Below are positions 15,801 through 25,331 of a stretch of DNA of 64,000 nucleotides, one piece after another (position 1 is the stretch's first letter; every line of letters starts with the position of its first letter). The stretch lies in assembly GCA_019239895.1 (NCBI GenBank), contig JAFAZH010000012.1:123061-187060 (forward strand), in the 5' to 3' direction. The notes below the pieces were generated by a model that worked only from the letters and a program-made list of their open reading frames with translations, did no database searches and was not told the origin of the DNA. Source of the stretch: Abditibacteriaceae bacterium. GTDB taxonomy: Bacteria; Armatimonadota; Abditibacteriia; Abditibacteriales; Abditibacteriaceae. A program made the translations under genes and the position numbers.

Positions 15801-18800
15801 TCAAGCGGTGACTTCGTCCTTAGCTTCTAATCTTGCAGGTTTCTGTGACGGCTCGTCATTCTCTGCGGATACTGCAATCTTGGTGGTTTCACCTTCTAAC
15901 GAGGCTGTCTCCGGTTGCAGCACTTTTAAGAACTTCTCCGCTTGATAGCCCGCAGTCTCAGCCTGCTGTTGTAGTTCCTGAATTAGCTGGTAAGTAGCCT
16001 GTGTTTTGTCTGCCAAGCCAGGCGCAGCGTTTAGCTTATCAGTTATGAGATTGGTGGCAAAGAGATACCACAAGGCTTGTTCAAACAGTTCTTTATTGAA
16101 CCAGGTAGCCCCCTTGAACTGGTTGACGCCAAGTACTTGTGGAGCATCGTGGTTGAGGAATAAATCAGTCAAACGCTCATTGATGGCTGCTGGCTCATTG
16201 ACAGTGAATAGGTCAGCATAAACAGTCAGCATCTTGACAGTATGCACCGCTTGCTGAGCCTGTTGAGCGTCCAACCCGGCTTCCTGGAGTATAGCTGTCA
16301 GAACGTGAGCTAATAGCAATTCATCGAGCCAGGTGAGGCTCTGTTCTTGATATTTGCCTGTCCCGGCCAACTTACCTATATCTTTCACCACTGCCCAACT
16401 TAGTAAGGGCATCCAAGTGGCGACGGTGTCGAGTTGAGAGCGCAGATAAACGCTAACTTTCCCCTGAGCCAGTTCCGGTAAGCCTAAAACCGCTTCAACA
16501 CCTTCGCGTATGGCTTGAGCGATTGGTTCGGCATCCCCCTTATGCCCGGTAAATTGGTTAATGGTTTTGAGTAGTACCACTGCGTTCTCTTGCATTTCAT
16601 CCAGCACTGGTTTATGCGCGGCCATGAACGTTTTTGCTACTGGTGGCTGCATGTTCTTGATGGCCTGTGTTGCCAGGTGCCGCAGAATATTAGGACTCGC
16701 CATCTGGCGGAACTTCTCGTGTAGTGGTTGGAGAATCAGTTCCAGTAAGGCGATCTCCATACTTGGCACACCACGACCATTGAGCCTCGCGGCTACCTGC
16801 TCGTAGTGATGGGCAGCGTTATCTTGCACTTCGCGGAAGTCGAGTAAAACGTGCGACTCATAAGCTTTGAGTTCGACAAACAAGCCCTTTTCGCATAACT
16901 CTTGACTATGGCGGATGTATTCCAGCCCGGTTACATTGTCGCGGAAGATGGTGAACCACCCTGCATCGGCGTTGATGCCCAAGCCATCGCCCAGCACCTT
17001 CTGCACGATTTCTTTGGCACCATTGCCGGTTTTGCGTGCCGCTCCAACCGAAGTGCGAATCCAACCGCTCGCGTCCGCGTAACGGTTGTGATAAACCACG
17101 AGTGCCCGCTCCGCCCCCCGACGATTAGAATAAGCAAAAACATCTTCGTTAACGTGTCCTTCCGGTGCCCAAAAATCATAGAGCAAGAAGTCTTGCACTT
17201 CAGCAAAGATATAGCGGCGGCGGAGCAAGGGGAATATCTCACGTTCGTGTCGCTCGACTAAATACGGATCAACTTGCTCGTTCCAGTAGGCGCGTTGATA
17301 TTCCATGCCATACTTTTCGGCGAAGCCTTCAATTTGGCCATGCCCGAACATGGGCAAACCCGGTAAGGTAGCCATCAGGGTGCAAATGCCGAAGTATTTA
17401 TCGCCTTTGCCGAACTGGTCTACGGCGGTATCTTCGTCCGGGTTATTCATGAAGTTGACAAACCGCTTGAGGATTTCAGGGTCGAACTCCAGGGTGTTCT
17501 TCATCGTAGTGCGATAATTACTATTTTCTTCATCGCGTAGCATGTTCATAAACGCGCTGTTATAGACACGGTGCATTCCCAAGGTGCGAACGAAATAGCC
17601 TTCCATCATCCAGAAGGCTTCGGCTAAGAGCAGGGTATCTGGCACTTCCTGGGCGACGCGGTCTACCACTTCACGCCAGAATTCTTCGGGTATGGCATCG
17701 TTGAATTGCTCTGCTGTCAGGCCATGTTCGGCCCGCGACGGAATGCTGCCGCCCGTGCCCGGTTCGGGGAACCAGAGACGTTGATAATGCCGTTTGGCTA
17801 AAGTCATGGCGGCATCAAAGCGGATAATGGGGAACTGGCGGGCGACGTGCAGAATGGTTTGAATAACCGCTTCGCGCACGGTTGGATTTAAGTAGTCAAG
17901 TTGGGCCGTATCATTCCACGGCATACTGGTGCCATCGTTGCCATGATAGATATATTTCTCGCTGCCCGTCCAGTGATCTACCCGCTTGAAAACCACCGCC
18001 GCATCCGAGCGGCTGTAATAGTGGTCTTCGAGGTAAATGCCAACTCGTTCGTCGGGCGCAAGATTAACGCCGTTAAAGGTGTAGGTTGGGAATGGGCTGT
18101 GATCGAGCGCGATGAACCAGTCAGGGTGCTCCATCACCCAGCGCGAATCTATCGCCATGTGATTGGGCACCATGTCGCTGGCCATGCGAACGCCGCGCTG
18201 CCAGGCTCGTTCACGCAGATTGTTCATCGCTTCCGGCCCACCTAGGTCGTGAGCAATCACATAATCATGCAATGAGTAAGCTGAAGCCACGGCGTCCGGG
18301 TTGCCGCACATTTGCTTGATGCGCTTGGAGGCAACACTGCGCTCCCAAAGACCAATCAGCCACAAGCCAGTAAAGCCCCGACGCCCCAGGCTATCGAGTT
18401 CTTCATCGGGAATCTCATCTAAGCGACGGATGGAGCGTTCATACTTGCGGGAGAGTTGATCGAGCCAGACCCAGGTGTTTTTCGCCATCAGCACGGCATT
18501 GGGCATCCAGTCTTTATCGGGACTGAAACGTTCCGGCTCATCTAACCCAACGGTACCGCGCCCGCGTGTGTAAGTTGGCACGAGGGCCGGGCCGGGGCCA
18601 AAAAACACTGGCTTTTCTTCTTCCTTAATAAAGTCCAGGCTGGTCAGTAAGCGACGGAAGAATGGCTCGGAAATGGAACTCCAACGAGACAGAATATAAC
18701 GAAGTTGGGCCATCAAGGAACCCGGCTCAGCCAGGGCCGGGGCACGCAGCATATCTATTAAATTCTGGTTGTCCGGGCCAAAGACAGGCTGAGTATCGAA

Positions 18801-19391
18801 GAAAGCGCGTAGTTCATTGATAGCAGGCAGATAGGCTGAGAGTTTTTCTAATTGAGCATCATCGAATAGTTCAATAAATGGCTCTAAGGCCGGGTTCATG
18901 TTGTTAATCCATAACAACACCAGTTCTTCCAGAGCCAGTTTGCGATTGGGCACACCACCTGTCTCCGCGCCCAGATACGTTTTGCTATCCTGTTCGCCAC
19001 AATAGACCGTGATAGGCGGAAACTCATCAACAAACTGTTGGAGCATGGCGTCTACCGCCGCCACGCCCAGCCGCTCCTCCAACCACGCCAACGCCTTGCC
19101 CAGAACCTGGGGATTTTCTTCTTCCCGATAGCGAGCGATGACATAATGCAGAATCTCATCAATCATGCCCATCGCATTGATGTGGCTGGCTTGCACCGCT
19201 TGCTCCGGGAAACTGGTCAGGTCACGCTTTTCATTCATGCGTTGCGCAAACAGCCGCGCCGCCTGGAAGTCAGCCAGGATAACGTTGCCATCGGTGGCGA
19301 ACAGTGTTTGGTCGAACTGGTAACGGTCGCGTGACGTGCGGGCGACATGAAATTCGCGCCAAGCTTTATCGTGGTAAATGTGCTGGATCAT
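15801..19391 (-). CDS. Very large GH13 alpha-amylase-family protein with helical extensions
   Basis: A 1196-residue protein with a GH13 barrel in the middle (roughly residues 335-760). The four GH13 regions are visible: DMVPNH (I), IIRFDAAM (II; nucleophile Asp526), LLAEAFW (III; acid/base Glu) and MNNPDED (IV; transition-state Asp). About 330 residues before and 430 after the barrel are helix-rich with no family that I recognise. No signal peptide is present, so it is probably cytosolic. It lies divergent from glgA, suggesting a role in glycogen or maltodextrin metabolism, such as branching, debranching or transfer. The long flanks make it unlike standard GlgB, GlgX or GlgE. Confidence 0.85.
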   Translation of the reverse strand: MIQHIYHDKAWREFHVARTSRDRYQFDQTLFATDGNVILADFQAARLFAQRMNEKRDLTSFPEQAVQASHINAMGMIDEILHYVIARYREEENPQVLGKALAWLEERLGVAAVDAMLQQFVDEFPPITVYCGEQDSKTYLGAETGGVPNRKLALEELVLLWINNMNPALEPFIELFDDAQLEKLSAYLPAINELRAFFDTQPVFGPDNQNLIDMLRAPALAEPGSLMAQLRYILSRWSSISEPFFRRLLTSLDFIKEEEKPVFFGPGPALVPTYTRGRGTVGLDEPERFSPDKDWMPNAVLMAKNTWVWLDQLSRKYERSIRRLDEIPDEELDSLGRRGFTGLWLIGLWERSVASKRIKQMCGNPDAVASAYSLHDYVIAHDLGGPEAMNNLRERAWQRGVRMASDMVPNHMAIDSRWVMEHPDWFIALDHSPFPTYTFNGVNLAPDERVGIYLEDHYYSRSDAAVVFKRVDHWTGSEKYIYHGNDGTSMPWNDTAQLDYLNPTVREAVIQTILHVARQFPIIRFDAAMTLAKRHYQRLWFPEPGTGGSIPSRAEHGLTAEQFNDAIPEEFWREVVDRVAQEVPDTLLLAEAFWMMEGYFVRTLGMHRVYNSAFMNMLRDEENSNYRTTMKNTLEFDPEILKRFVNFMNNPDEDTAVDQFGKGDKYFGICTLMATLPGLPMFGHGQIEGFAEKYGMEYQRAYWNEQVDPYLVERHEREIFPLLRRRYIFAEVQDFLLYDFWAPEGHVNEDVFAYSNRRGAERALVVYHNRYADASGWIRTSVGAARKTGNGAKEIVQKVLGDGLGINADAGWFTIFRDNVTGLEYIRHSQELCEKGLFVELKAYESHVLLDFREVQDNAAHHYEQVAARLNGRGVPSMEIALLELILQPLHEKFRQMASPNILRHLATQAIKNMQPPVAKTFMAAHKPVLDEMQENAVVLLKTINQFTGHKGDAEPIAQAIREGVEAVLGLPELAQGKVSVYLRSQLDTVATWMPLLSWAVVKDIGKLAGTGKYQEQSLTWLDELLLAHVLTAILQEAGLDAQQAQQAVHTVKMLTVYADLFTVNEPAAINERLTDLFLNHDAPQVLGVNQFKGATWFNKELFEQALWYLFATNLITDKLNAAPGLADKTQATYQLIQELQQQAETAGYQAEKFLKVLQPETASLEGETTKIAVSAENDEPSQKPARLEAKDEVTA

Positions 19392-19507
19392 GGACTCTTT
19401 CTCGTCAGGCTTATTCCAGACAAACTGGTGCCGTCTTGATGGCGTCTCAATAGTTCGTGGATGTTAGTATATCTCTGATGGCTAACCAACTATAATGATT
19501 AAATATG

Positions 19508-19645
19508 CCCGGCGATTGAAATCGCGGCTCAGAGCCTCTGGCTGACCGTCCGCCTGCGCGGACGGTACACTCTTAATAATGCACTTGCCGTCCGCGCAGG
19601 CGGACGGTCGGCGGCACGCCCCAAGACGCGGTTTCAACCGCCGGG
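19508..19645. repeat. Nested inverted repeat in the GH13-glgA divergent gap
   Basis: Outer arms (19508-19526 and 19627-19645) match at 17 of 19 positions, based on GGCGATTGAAATCGC-type words. Inner arms (19544-19565 and 19588-19609) are perfect 22-bp complements, and each inner arm is itself a palindrome (CCGTCCGC / GCGGACGG). The region can therefore fold in several alternative ways. The right side ends about 25 bases before the glgA start, so it lies in the glgA leader. Confidence 0.93.
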
Positions 19646-19669
19646 TGCAAAAGAAAGTGAAAGGCTGCT

Positions 19670-21133
19670 GTGAAGATTGTTTTTGTATCGTCCGAATGCA
19701 CTCCCTATGCAAAGACGGGTGGGTTAGCCGATGTAGCCGCTGCGCTGCCCAAGGCACTGCAACGCCTGGGACATGAGGTGCGGATTATCATGCCACTCTA
19801 TTCCTCCATAGACCGTGCCCGTTATGGCATCCAGTTCCAGAGTTCAAGCTGTATTCACATGGGACATGGCGAGGAAAACTGGGTTGGGGTGCATTCCGGC
19901 TTGCTCGATGGCCAGGTGCCAGTCTGGTTTGTTGAGTATGACCGTTTTTTCGGACGCCCCGGCATCTATCACGAGTATTGGGGCGAATATCTGGATAATG
20001 CCTATCGCTTTGCCCTTTTATCGAAAGCAGCCCTGCAAATTTGCAAAGACCAGAACTTTATCCCTGATGTAATGCACAGCCACGATTGGCCCACCGCTTT
20101 AGTTCCAGCCTTTCTCAAAACCTGGGATCGCGTCCTATCGCCGCTTTCGGCGACCGCCAGCGTGCTGACGATTCACAACGTCGGCTATCAAGGCGTTTAT
20201 GATGCCAGCGCCTATAGCTATATTGGCATTGGCAGCGAGTATTTTTATGTCGATGCTTTTGAATCACACGGTAAGATTAATCTGCTTAAAGGCGGGATTT
20301 TCTTTGCGGATGCGCTCACCACCGTTTCGCCGACCCACGCCCGCGAACTCCTGGAGCCGATTGGGGGGCAAGGTTTAGCACCCTACTTGAATAATCGACG
20401 GGACGTGCTATTTGGCATTCTCAATGGCGTAGATTATGAACATTGGAACCCGGCGACGGATGCTCTTATACCGGCTCCTTTTGATCCATCTGACTTGAGC
20501 GGCAAGGCCACCTGCAAAGCCCACTTGCAACAGCGGTTTGGTTTAGAACAACGCGCTGATTTGCCGATTTTTGGTATCGTCTCACGCTTTGTGCAACAAA
20601 AGGGTTTTGATTTGTTACGTGAAGTTCTGCCCTCTGCGCTTAACGGAATGGCGCTGCAAGTGGTAGTGTTAGGCACAGGCGATAATTCTACCGAAGACTT
20701 CTTCCACTGGCTCACTGCATCGTATCCTGGTCGTGTTGGCAGCTATATTGGCTTTTCCGATGAGCTAAGCCATCTCATTGAGGCAGGCAGCGACTTCTTC
20801 CTGATGCCATCGCTCTATGAACCCTGCGGCCTGAACCAGAGCTATTCAATGAAATATGGCACGTTGCCCATCGTGCGCGCTACGGGGGGGTTGGATGATA
20901 CGGTGCAGAATTACGATGAGGCGACGGGCAATGGCACTGGCTTTAAGTTCTGGGATGCCACGGCGGCTGCACTTTATTATTCCATTGGCTGGGCGGTTTC
21001 CACCTGGTTCGACCGACCCCAGCATATCGCTCAAATGCGCCAGCAGGCGATGGCGCAGAACTTTTCCTGGGACGATTCGGCTCGTCAATATGTGGATGTC
21101 TACCATCTGGCGATTGGTAACCGGCGTGCTTAA
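19670..21133 (+). CDS. glgA: Glycogen synthase (GT5)
   Basis: ADP-glucose:glucan alpha-1,4-glucosyltransferase, which elongates glycogen in the cytosol. At 487 residues it has the usual length. The N-terminal KTGGLADV motif (residues 15-22) binds ADP-glucose, and the C-terminal half carries SLYEPCGL (around residue 382) with the conserved Glu, followed by ATGGLDDTV. It starts with GTG. The leader contains a stacked inverted repeat that could restrain translation. The gene is divergent from the giant GH13 protein, and its stop lies 5 bases before the ATG of the histidine kinase, so the two are probably co-transcribed. Confidence 0.95.
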   Translation: MKIVFVSSECTPYAKTGGLADVAAALPKALQRLGHEVRIIMPLYSSIDRARYGIQFQSSSCIHMGHGEENWVGVHSGLLDGQVPVWFVEYDRFFGRPGIYHEYWGEYLDNAYRFALLSKAALQICKDQNFIPDVMHSHDWPTALVPAFLKTWDRVLSPLSATASVLTIHNVGYQGVYDASAYSYIGIGSEYFYVDAFESHGKINLLKGGIFFADALTTVSPTHARELLEPIGGQGLAPYLNNRRDVLFGILNGVDYEHWNPATDALIPAPFDPSDLSGKATCKAHLQQRFGLEQRADLPIFGIVSRFVQQKGFDLLREVLPSALNGMALQVVVLGTGDNSTEDFFHWLTASYPGRVGSYIGFSDELSHLIEAGSDFFLMPSLYEPCGLNQSYSMKYGTLPIVRATGGLDDTVQNYDEATGNGTGFKFWDATAAALYYSIGWAVSTWFDRPQHIAQMRQQAMAQNFSWDDSARQYVDVYHLAIGNRRA

Positions 21134-21138
21134 TTCTT

Positions 21139-23267
21139 ATGACACTCCGCCGTAAAGCTTTCTTAACTGTTGGCCTGACCCTGGCCGGTTTGTTGATTGT
21201 GATTTATCTCATCGCCTCCGAGATACTGTTGGCGAGTTTTACGCGGCTGGAAGCGCAGGAAGTGCATGAAGATACGGAACGGGTGCCGAATGCTTTAACA
21301 TTTATGTTGGCGGGCCTGGATGAAACAACTAACGACTGGGCTGGTTGGACTGACACTTACCGCTTCATCCAGAACGGCAATCGCGCTTACTACTCTAATT
21401 TTGTGGATGCTGGTATCGCCGCCATTAAGTTGAACTTAATGGTTTATATTCAACCTTCGGGGCACATTCTCTATGGTACTGGCTTCGATCTGAAACAGGG
21501 GAAGAAAGTCCCGCTACCCGCCGATGTGCGGGCGTTTCTGACATCAGCAGGGAGCCTGCCGTTGCGTCATCTGGGCGAAAAAGAAAGCAAGAGCGGTATT
21601 CTGCTGCTGTCACACTCTTCTTTCCTGGTGGTTTGCCGCCCCATCCTCACCGACGCTAAAAGAGGCCCGGCGCGTGGCACCCTCATCTTTGGCCGCAGCC
21701 TGGAAGCAGGGCAGATTGACCGACTGGCCAAAATAATAGACCGCCCGCTTACTGTGTGTCGCCTGGATGCACCCCGAATGCCGCCCGATTGTGAGGCGGC
21801 ACGGGCCGTTTTAACGCCACAACAGCCCATCTTTACCCAACCCCTGAGTGCCCAGCGAGTGGCGGGCTATTATCTGGCTGCTGATATTCTAGGGCACCCC
21901 AGGCTGATCGTGCGTATCACCGACCCCAGAGATGTCTATGAGCAAGGCTTAGAGACCATTAACTATGTCATGTTTGTGCTGCTGGTCATTGCCCTCATCT
22001 TTTGCGCGATTACTCTGCTCCTTTTAGAAAGAGGCGTGTTGATGCGTTTGAGTCAGCTCAGCCTGGAAGTGGGGAGCATCCGGGCCAGCAGTAATATCGC
22101 AGCCCGGCTACCCGTGCAGGGGCAAGATGAGTTAGCTTACCTGGTCAGAAGTATCAATGAAATGCTAGCCGCCTTAGAACAGGTGCAACACCAAATTCAG
22201 GAGAATGAGTTCCTTTATCGGCAGATGGCGCTTAATGCCAGCGATGTCCTGTATATGCTGGAGCCTGCATCAGGGCAACTGCATTGGTATGGGCAAATTG
22301 ATGAGATGCTGGGCTACCAAAACGGAGAGTTTTCTCATTCAGTAGAGAACTGGCAAGAGCATTTGCACCCGGATGATCGCCAGACAGTCATAGAAGCGCG
22401 TGCCCATGCCTATGCATCGGGGCGGCCTTTTAAGCAGGAGTATCGCATCCGTTGCAAAGATGGCTCTTATTTGTACTGGATAGATCATGGCCGAGCGATT
22501 CAGGCGCAAAAGGGCGAGTCTCCTAAATTCATTGGTGCCTGTACAGACATCACTGAACGCAAGCAGGCGGAAGCAGCCCGCGTCTCATTGTTGCAGCGGT
22601 TGGTCACAGTGCAAGAGGAAGAGCAGCGCCGCCTATCGCGTGAATTGCACGATCAAATTGGACAAGACCTGGCATCGCTGCTATTGCGCCTCAAAGTGTT
22701 GCCGGAGCAAGACCATCTAGCCCCGGAGATCGCCCAACGTATCCGCGACCTTCAGGAATCAACACTGCACCTTATGCAACGTACTCGCCGCCTCGCTCTC
22801 GACTTGCGCCCGGAGACACTAGATCGGTTGGGACTACCAACGGCGTTGAAAGCTTATACGCACGAGTGGGCGCAGCGGCATAAAATTGCGGTTGATTTCC
22901 ATAGCCAGGGCCTGGATGATAACCGCCTTGATCCTGATGTGGAAGCGGCCCTTTATCGTATTGTGCAGGAAGCTTTAACCAACGTCGCTCGCCATGCTAA
23001 AGCCAGCCGTATCAGTGTTTTGTTAGATCTCCGGGCAGACCATGTGCTGGCGATTGTGGAAGACAATGGGCAGGCTTTGATTTGAGGAGCCAGCCAGATG
23101 GTCGGCATCGCCTGGGGGTGCTGGGAATGCGTGAGCGCGTGACACTGGTCGGCGGCACGCTAAACATCGAGTCGCAGCCCGGTTCTGGCACGACAGTATT
23201 TGTCCGCATTCCGGTGCAGAACTCGACCATGCCCACGGTCGAGGTGGCCGAGCCGCAAAATGTATAA
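21139..23267 (+). CDS. Membrane sensor histidine kinase (CHASE4-HAMP-PAS-HisKA_3), frameshifted
   Basis: The order is: TM helix (about 8-30), CHASE4-like sensor with the DWAGWTDTY signature, TM helix (about 274-296), HAMP, PAS (about 365-475) ending in DITERKQ, HisKA_3 with phospho-acceptor His504 in SRELHDQIG, then the ATPase domain with N-box EALTNVARHAKA. The first frame stops at 23085 just after VEDNGQ. The missing end (LGVLGMRERVTLVGG, then SQPGSGTTVFVRIP) follows in the next frame to 23267. Restoring one G after 23074 would rebuild NGQGFDL and join the frames. This is either a recent mutation or a homopolymer sequencing error. No response regulator gene is adjacent. Confidence 0.88.
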
Positions 23268-23283
23268 GGTTGTATAACTCTGG

Positions 23284-24075
23284 CTAACCCCGAAATCTTT
23301 TCACCACTGCGCGCACAATTGGCGATACAGCGTCGTTGCCAGCTAACGCAATCATGACGTGGTTGATAAAGCCAGGAATGCAGACGGTTCGGTTGCGTGC
23401 TAAATCGCGGAGCGAGGCGTTGACAACAGCTTCGCCTGACATCCAGAAACCTCTGGGAATGTGGCCCCGGTCAAAATCTTGATACTCCGATGTGCTGTGA
23501 AATTCGGTATATGTAAAGCCGGGGCAAAGCGCCTGCACTTTAATGCTTGTGCCAGCTAATTCGGCTTGCAGCGCCTTGGAGAAATTCACCAGATAGACTT
23601 TGGATGCCGAGTAATTCACGCTGCCAGCAACCGGAAGAAATGCGCTGATAGATGACACATTGATAATGCTGCCCCGCCCCCTGGCTAACATCGCGGGTAG
23701 GGCAGCGCGGCACAGGCGCATGGTCGCCACGATATGCACCTCGATCATTGATAGCTGTTTATCTAACTCGACTTCGACAAACTTACCCCCGGTGCCAAAA
23801 CCGGCGTTGTTAATGAGCATGTCCAGGTTATCAAGTTCCTGGATGCGCTTTTCTACTTTCTCAATATCGTCAGGTTGTGATAAATCCGCGAGCAGGATTT
23901 CAACGGCGATGGAGTAGCGTTGCTCTAACTCCCGCGCCAGAGCCGCTAATTTCTCCTGGCGGCGAGCCACTAAAATCAGGTTTTTGCCGCGTGCTGCCAG
24001 GCGACGAGCGAATACGGCCCCAATACCACTGGAAGCTCCGGTTATTAACGCTGTCGTTGAGGTGCGGTTATTCAC
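23284..24075 (-). CDS. Short-chain dehydrogenase/reductase
   Basis: A classical SDR of 263 residues. It has the cofactor motif TGASSGIG (residues 12-19), NNAG after the fourth strand, the active-site Ser in NVSSISAF (about residue 141) and the catalytic YSASK (about 154-158). The motif VARRQEKL after the second strand favours NADP(H). Similar proteins reduce short acyl or keto compounds; the substrate is not predictable. The medium-chain dehydrogenase lies just upstream on the same strand, with a small hairpin between them, so the two may be expressed together. Confidence 0.88.
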   Translation of the reverse strand: MNNRTSTTALITGASSGIGAVFARRLAARGKNLILVARRQEKLAALARELEQRYSIAVEILLADLSQPDDIEKVEKRIQELDNLDMLINNAGFGTGGKFVEVELDKQLSMIEVHIVATMRLCRAALPAMLARGRGSIINVSSISAFLPVAGSVNYSASKVYLVNFSKALQAELAGTSIKVQALCPGFTYTEFHSTSEYQDFDRGHIPRGFWMSGEAVVNASLRDLARNRTVCIPGFINHVMIALAGNDAVSPIVRAVVKRFRG

Positions 24076-24105
24076 AAGAAATTACTGGTGGATTACATGG
24101 CCTAT

Positions 24106-24133
24106 GCAACCCGCTGCTTTAGCGGCGGGTTGC
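24106..24133. repeat. GCAACCCGC hairpin between two dehydrogenase genes
   Basis: A 9-bp perfect stem GCAACCCGC / GCGGGTTGC with a loop of about 10 bases that can pair further (CCCGC-x-GC / GC-x-GCGGG). It lies in the 67-base gap between the MDR and SDR genes. No U-tract follows on the minus strand, so I treat it as an intercistronic hairpin and not a clear terminator. Confidence 0.7.
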
Positions 24134-24142
24134 CCTATCCAT

Positions 24143-25192
24143 TCAAGCAGTAAAACTCACGCCGACTTTAATCGTGCTCTCTGGGGCGGTAAAAATTGCC
24201 GCCAGAGCTTGCGCTGCCTCATCAAAAGGCACTATGGGTGTCACAATGCCCTCGCCCGTGATGAGACCATCGCGCAACAAATCTATGGCTGTCTGGCGGG
24301 CGCGTTCTTCTGTCCACAAGGGGTGGGAGCGGTCTGGGTTATCCCATACAGCCTGGCTACCAATAATCGTGGGGCGATTTAAATGAAATTCTTCATCCAA
24401 GTGCAAGTCAATAGCACTCTTTGGCCCCCACGGAACATGAACCACTGTTCCACACTGGCGGATGCAGCGAATCGCTTCATGTAAGGCGCGGCCATTGCCA
24501 GAGGTTTCCACCGAGACATCTACTCCAGCATTTCCAGTGGCACGCTTGATCTCTAATGCAACATCTGTGGAGGTTGGATCATAAGTGCAGTCGGCACCAT
24601 GCGCGCTGGCATACTCTCGCCGCAAAGGAAACGGATCAACGGCGAAGACCTGTCTGGCTCCGCTGGCCCGCGCCATTTGCACAGTTAATAAGCCAATGGC
24701 TCCCAGACCGAAAATGGCTACTCTGTCACCGATGCGGATATTGCCATCGCGCACGGCGACTAATGCCACATGCGCCGGATCAGTGCAAACCGCATTCGCA
24801 TAAGAAAGCCCTTGAAGTGGCCTGAGACTCTTTTCATCGGCCTGATGCTCCTCTCGAATGGAGCCGTAGCCAAAGACGCGATCTCCCACCGCAAAGCGGG
24901 TGACTTCCGCCCCCGTTGCGCTCACCCGCCCGACGACAATATTGCCAATCCCCCGCTCCGTGGGCGCGGCGGATTGCTCCATCTCCTCTTTGGCACGCGG
25001 CACAAACAAGCGTAATTCGGCATCCCAGCGTTTTTCATTGAAGGCGCTGCCGCTAATGACGTGAGACTCGGTACCATGCTTGGGCGCGGCAAACTCCACC
25101 TGCACCCGCACTTCATGAGCACCTAACGCGGGTAAGGAGTAGTCGCGGTAGCTGAACGCTTTGCCATCTTGTGTCACGATTTCGCGTGGCAT
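24143..25192 (-). CDS. Medium-chain (zinc-type) alcohol dehydrogenase family protein
   Basis: A 349-residue MDR-family oxidoreductase. The catalytic domain has KHGTESH near residue 40 instead of the usual CHTD, and the four-Cys structural zinc site is missing. The Rossmann part is clear: VAIFGLGAIGLLTVQMA (about 165-180) followed by the acidic VDPFPLRRE. GHE replacement and lost cysteines place it with atypical sorbitol/threonine dehydrogenase relatives found near Gfo/Idh genes in sugar loci. The substrate is unknown. The 26-bp perfect repeat upstream separates it from the DUF1080 gene, which is transcribed in the same direction. Confidence 0.85.
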   Translation of the reverse strand: MPREIVTQDGKAFSYRDYSLPALGAHEVRVQVEFAAPKHGTESHVISGSAFNEKRWDAELRLFVPRAKEEMEQSAAPTERGIGNIVVGRVSATGAEVTRFAVGDRVFGYGSIREEHQADEKSLRPLQGLSYANAVCTDPAHVALVAVRDGNIRIGDRVAIFGLGAIGLLTVQMARASGARQVFAVDPFPLRREYASAHGADCTYDPTSTDVALEIKRATGNAGVDVSVETSGNGRALHEAIRCIRQCGTVVHVPWGPKSAIDLHLDEEFHLNRPTIIGSQAVWDNPDRSHPLWTEERARQTAIDLLRDGLITGEGIVTPIVPFDEAAQALAAIFTAPESTIKVGVSFTA

Positions 25193-25234
25193 TGTGATTC
25201 CTTGCTCAATTATTAGAACAATGTTTTATCTTAG

Positions 25235-25303
25235 AAGTAGGCCAGACACTCTTGTCTGGCAACTTGGGGGTTCAATAGCCAGACAAGAGTGTCTGGCCTA
25301 CTT
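25235..25303. repeat. 26-bp perfect inverted repeat, GCCAGACA family
   Basis: Arms at 25235-25260 and 25278-25303 are perfect complements around a 17-base loop. Each arm is also an internal hairpin, GCCAGACA-CTCT-TGTCTGGC. A single arm with the same core lies at 54734-54753, upstream of the nucleoside transporter. The element fills the gap before the MDR gene. Confidence 0.95.
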
Positions 25304-25331
25304 ACTCGATTGAGCCACTGGGTCATTTTTA

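Noticed and set aside
19491..19496. TATAAT as the -10 box of a glgA promoter
   Set aside because: No acceptable -35 sequence lies 16-18 bases upstream on the plus strand, so the match alone is not enough.
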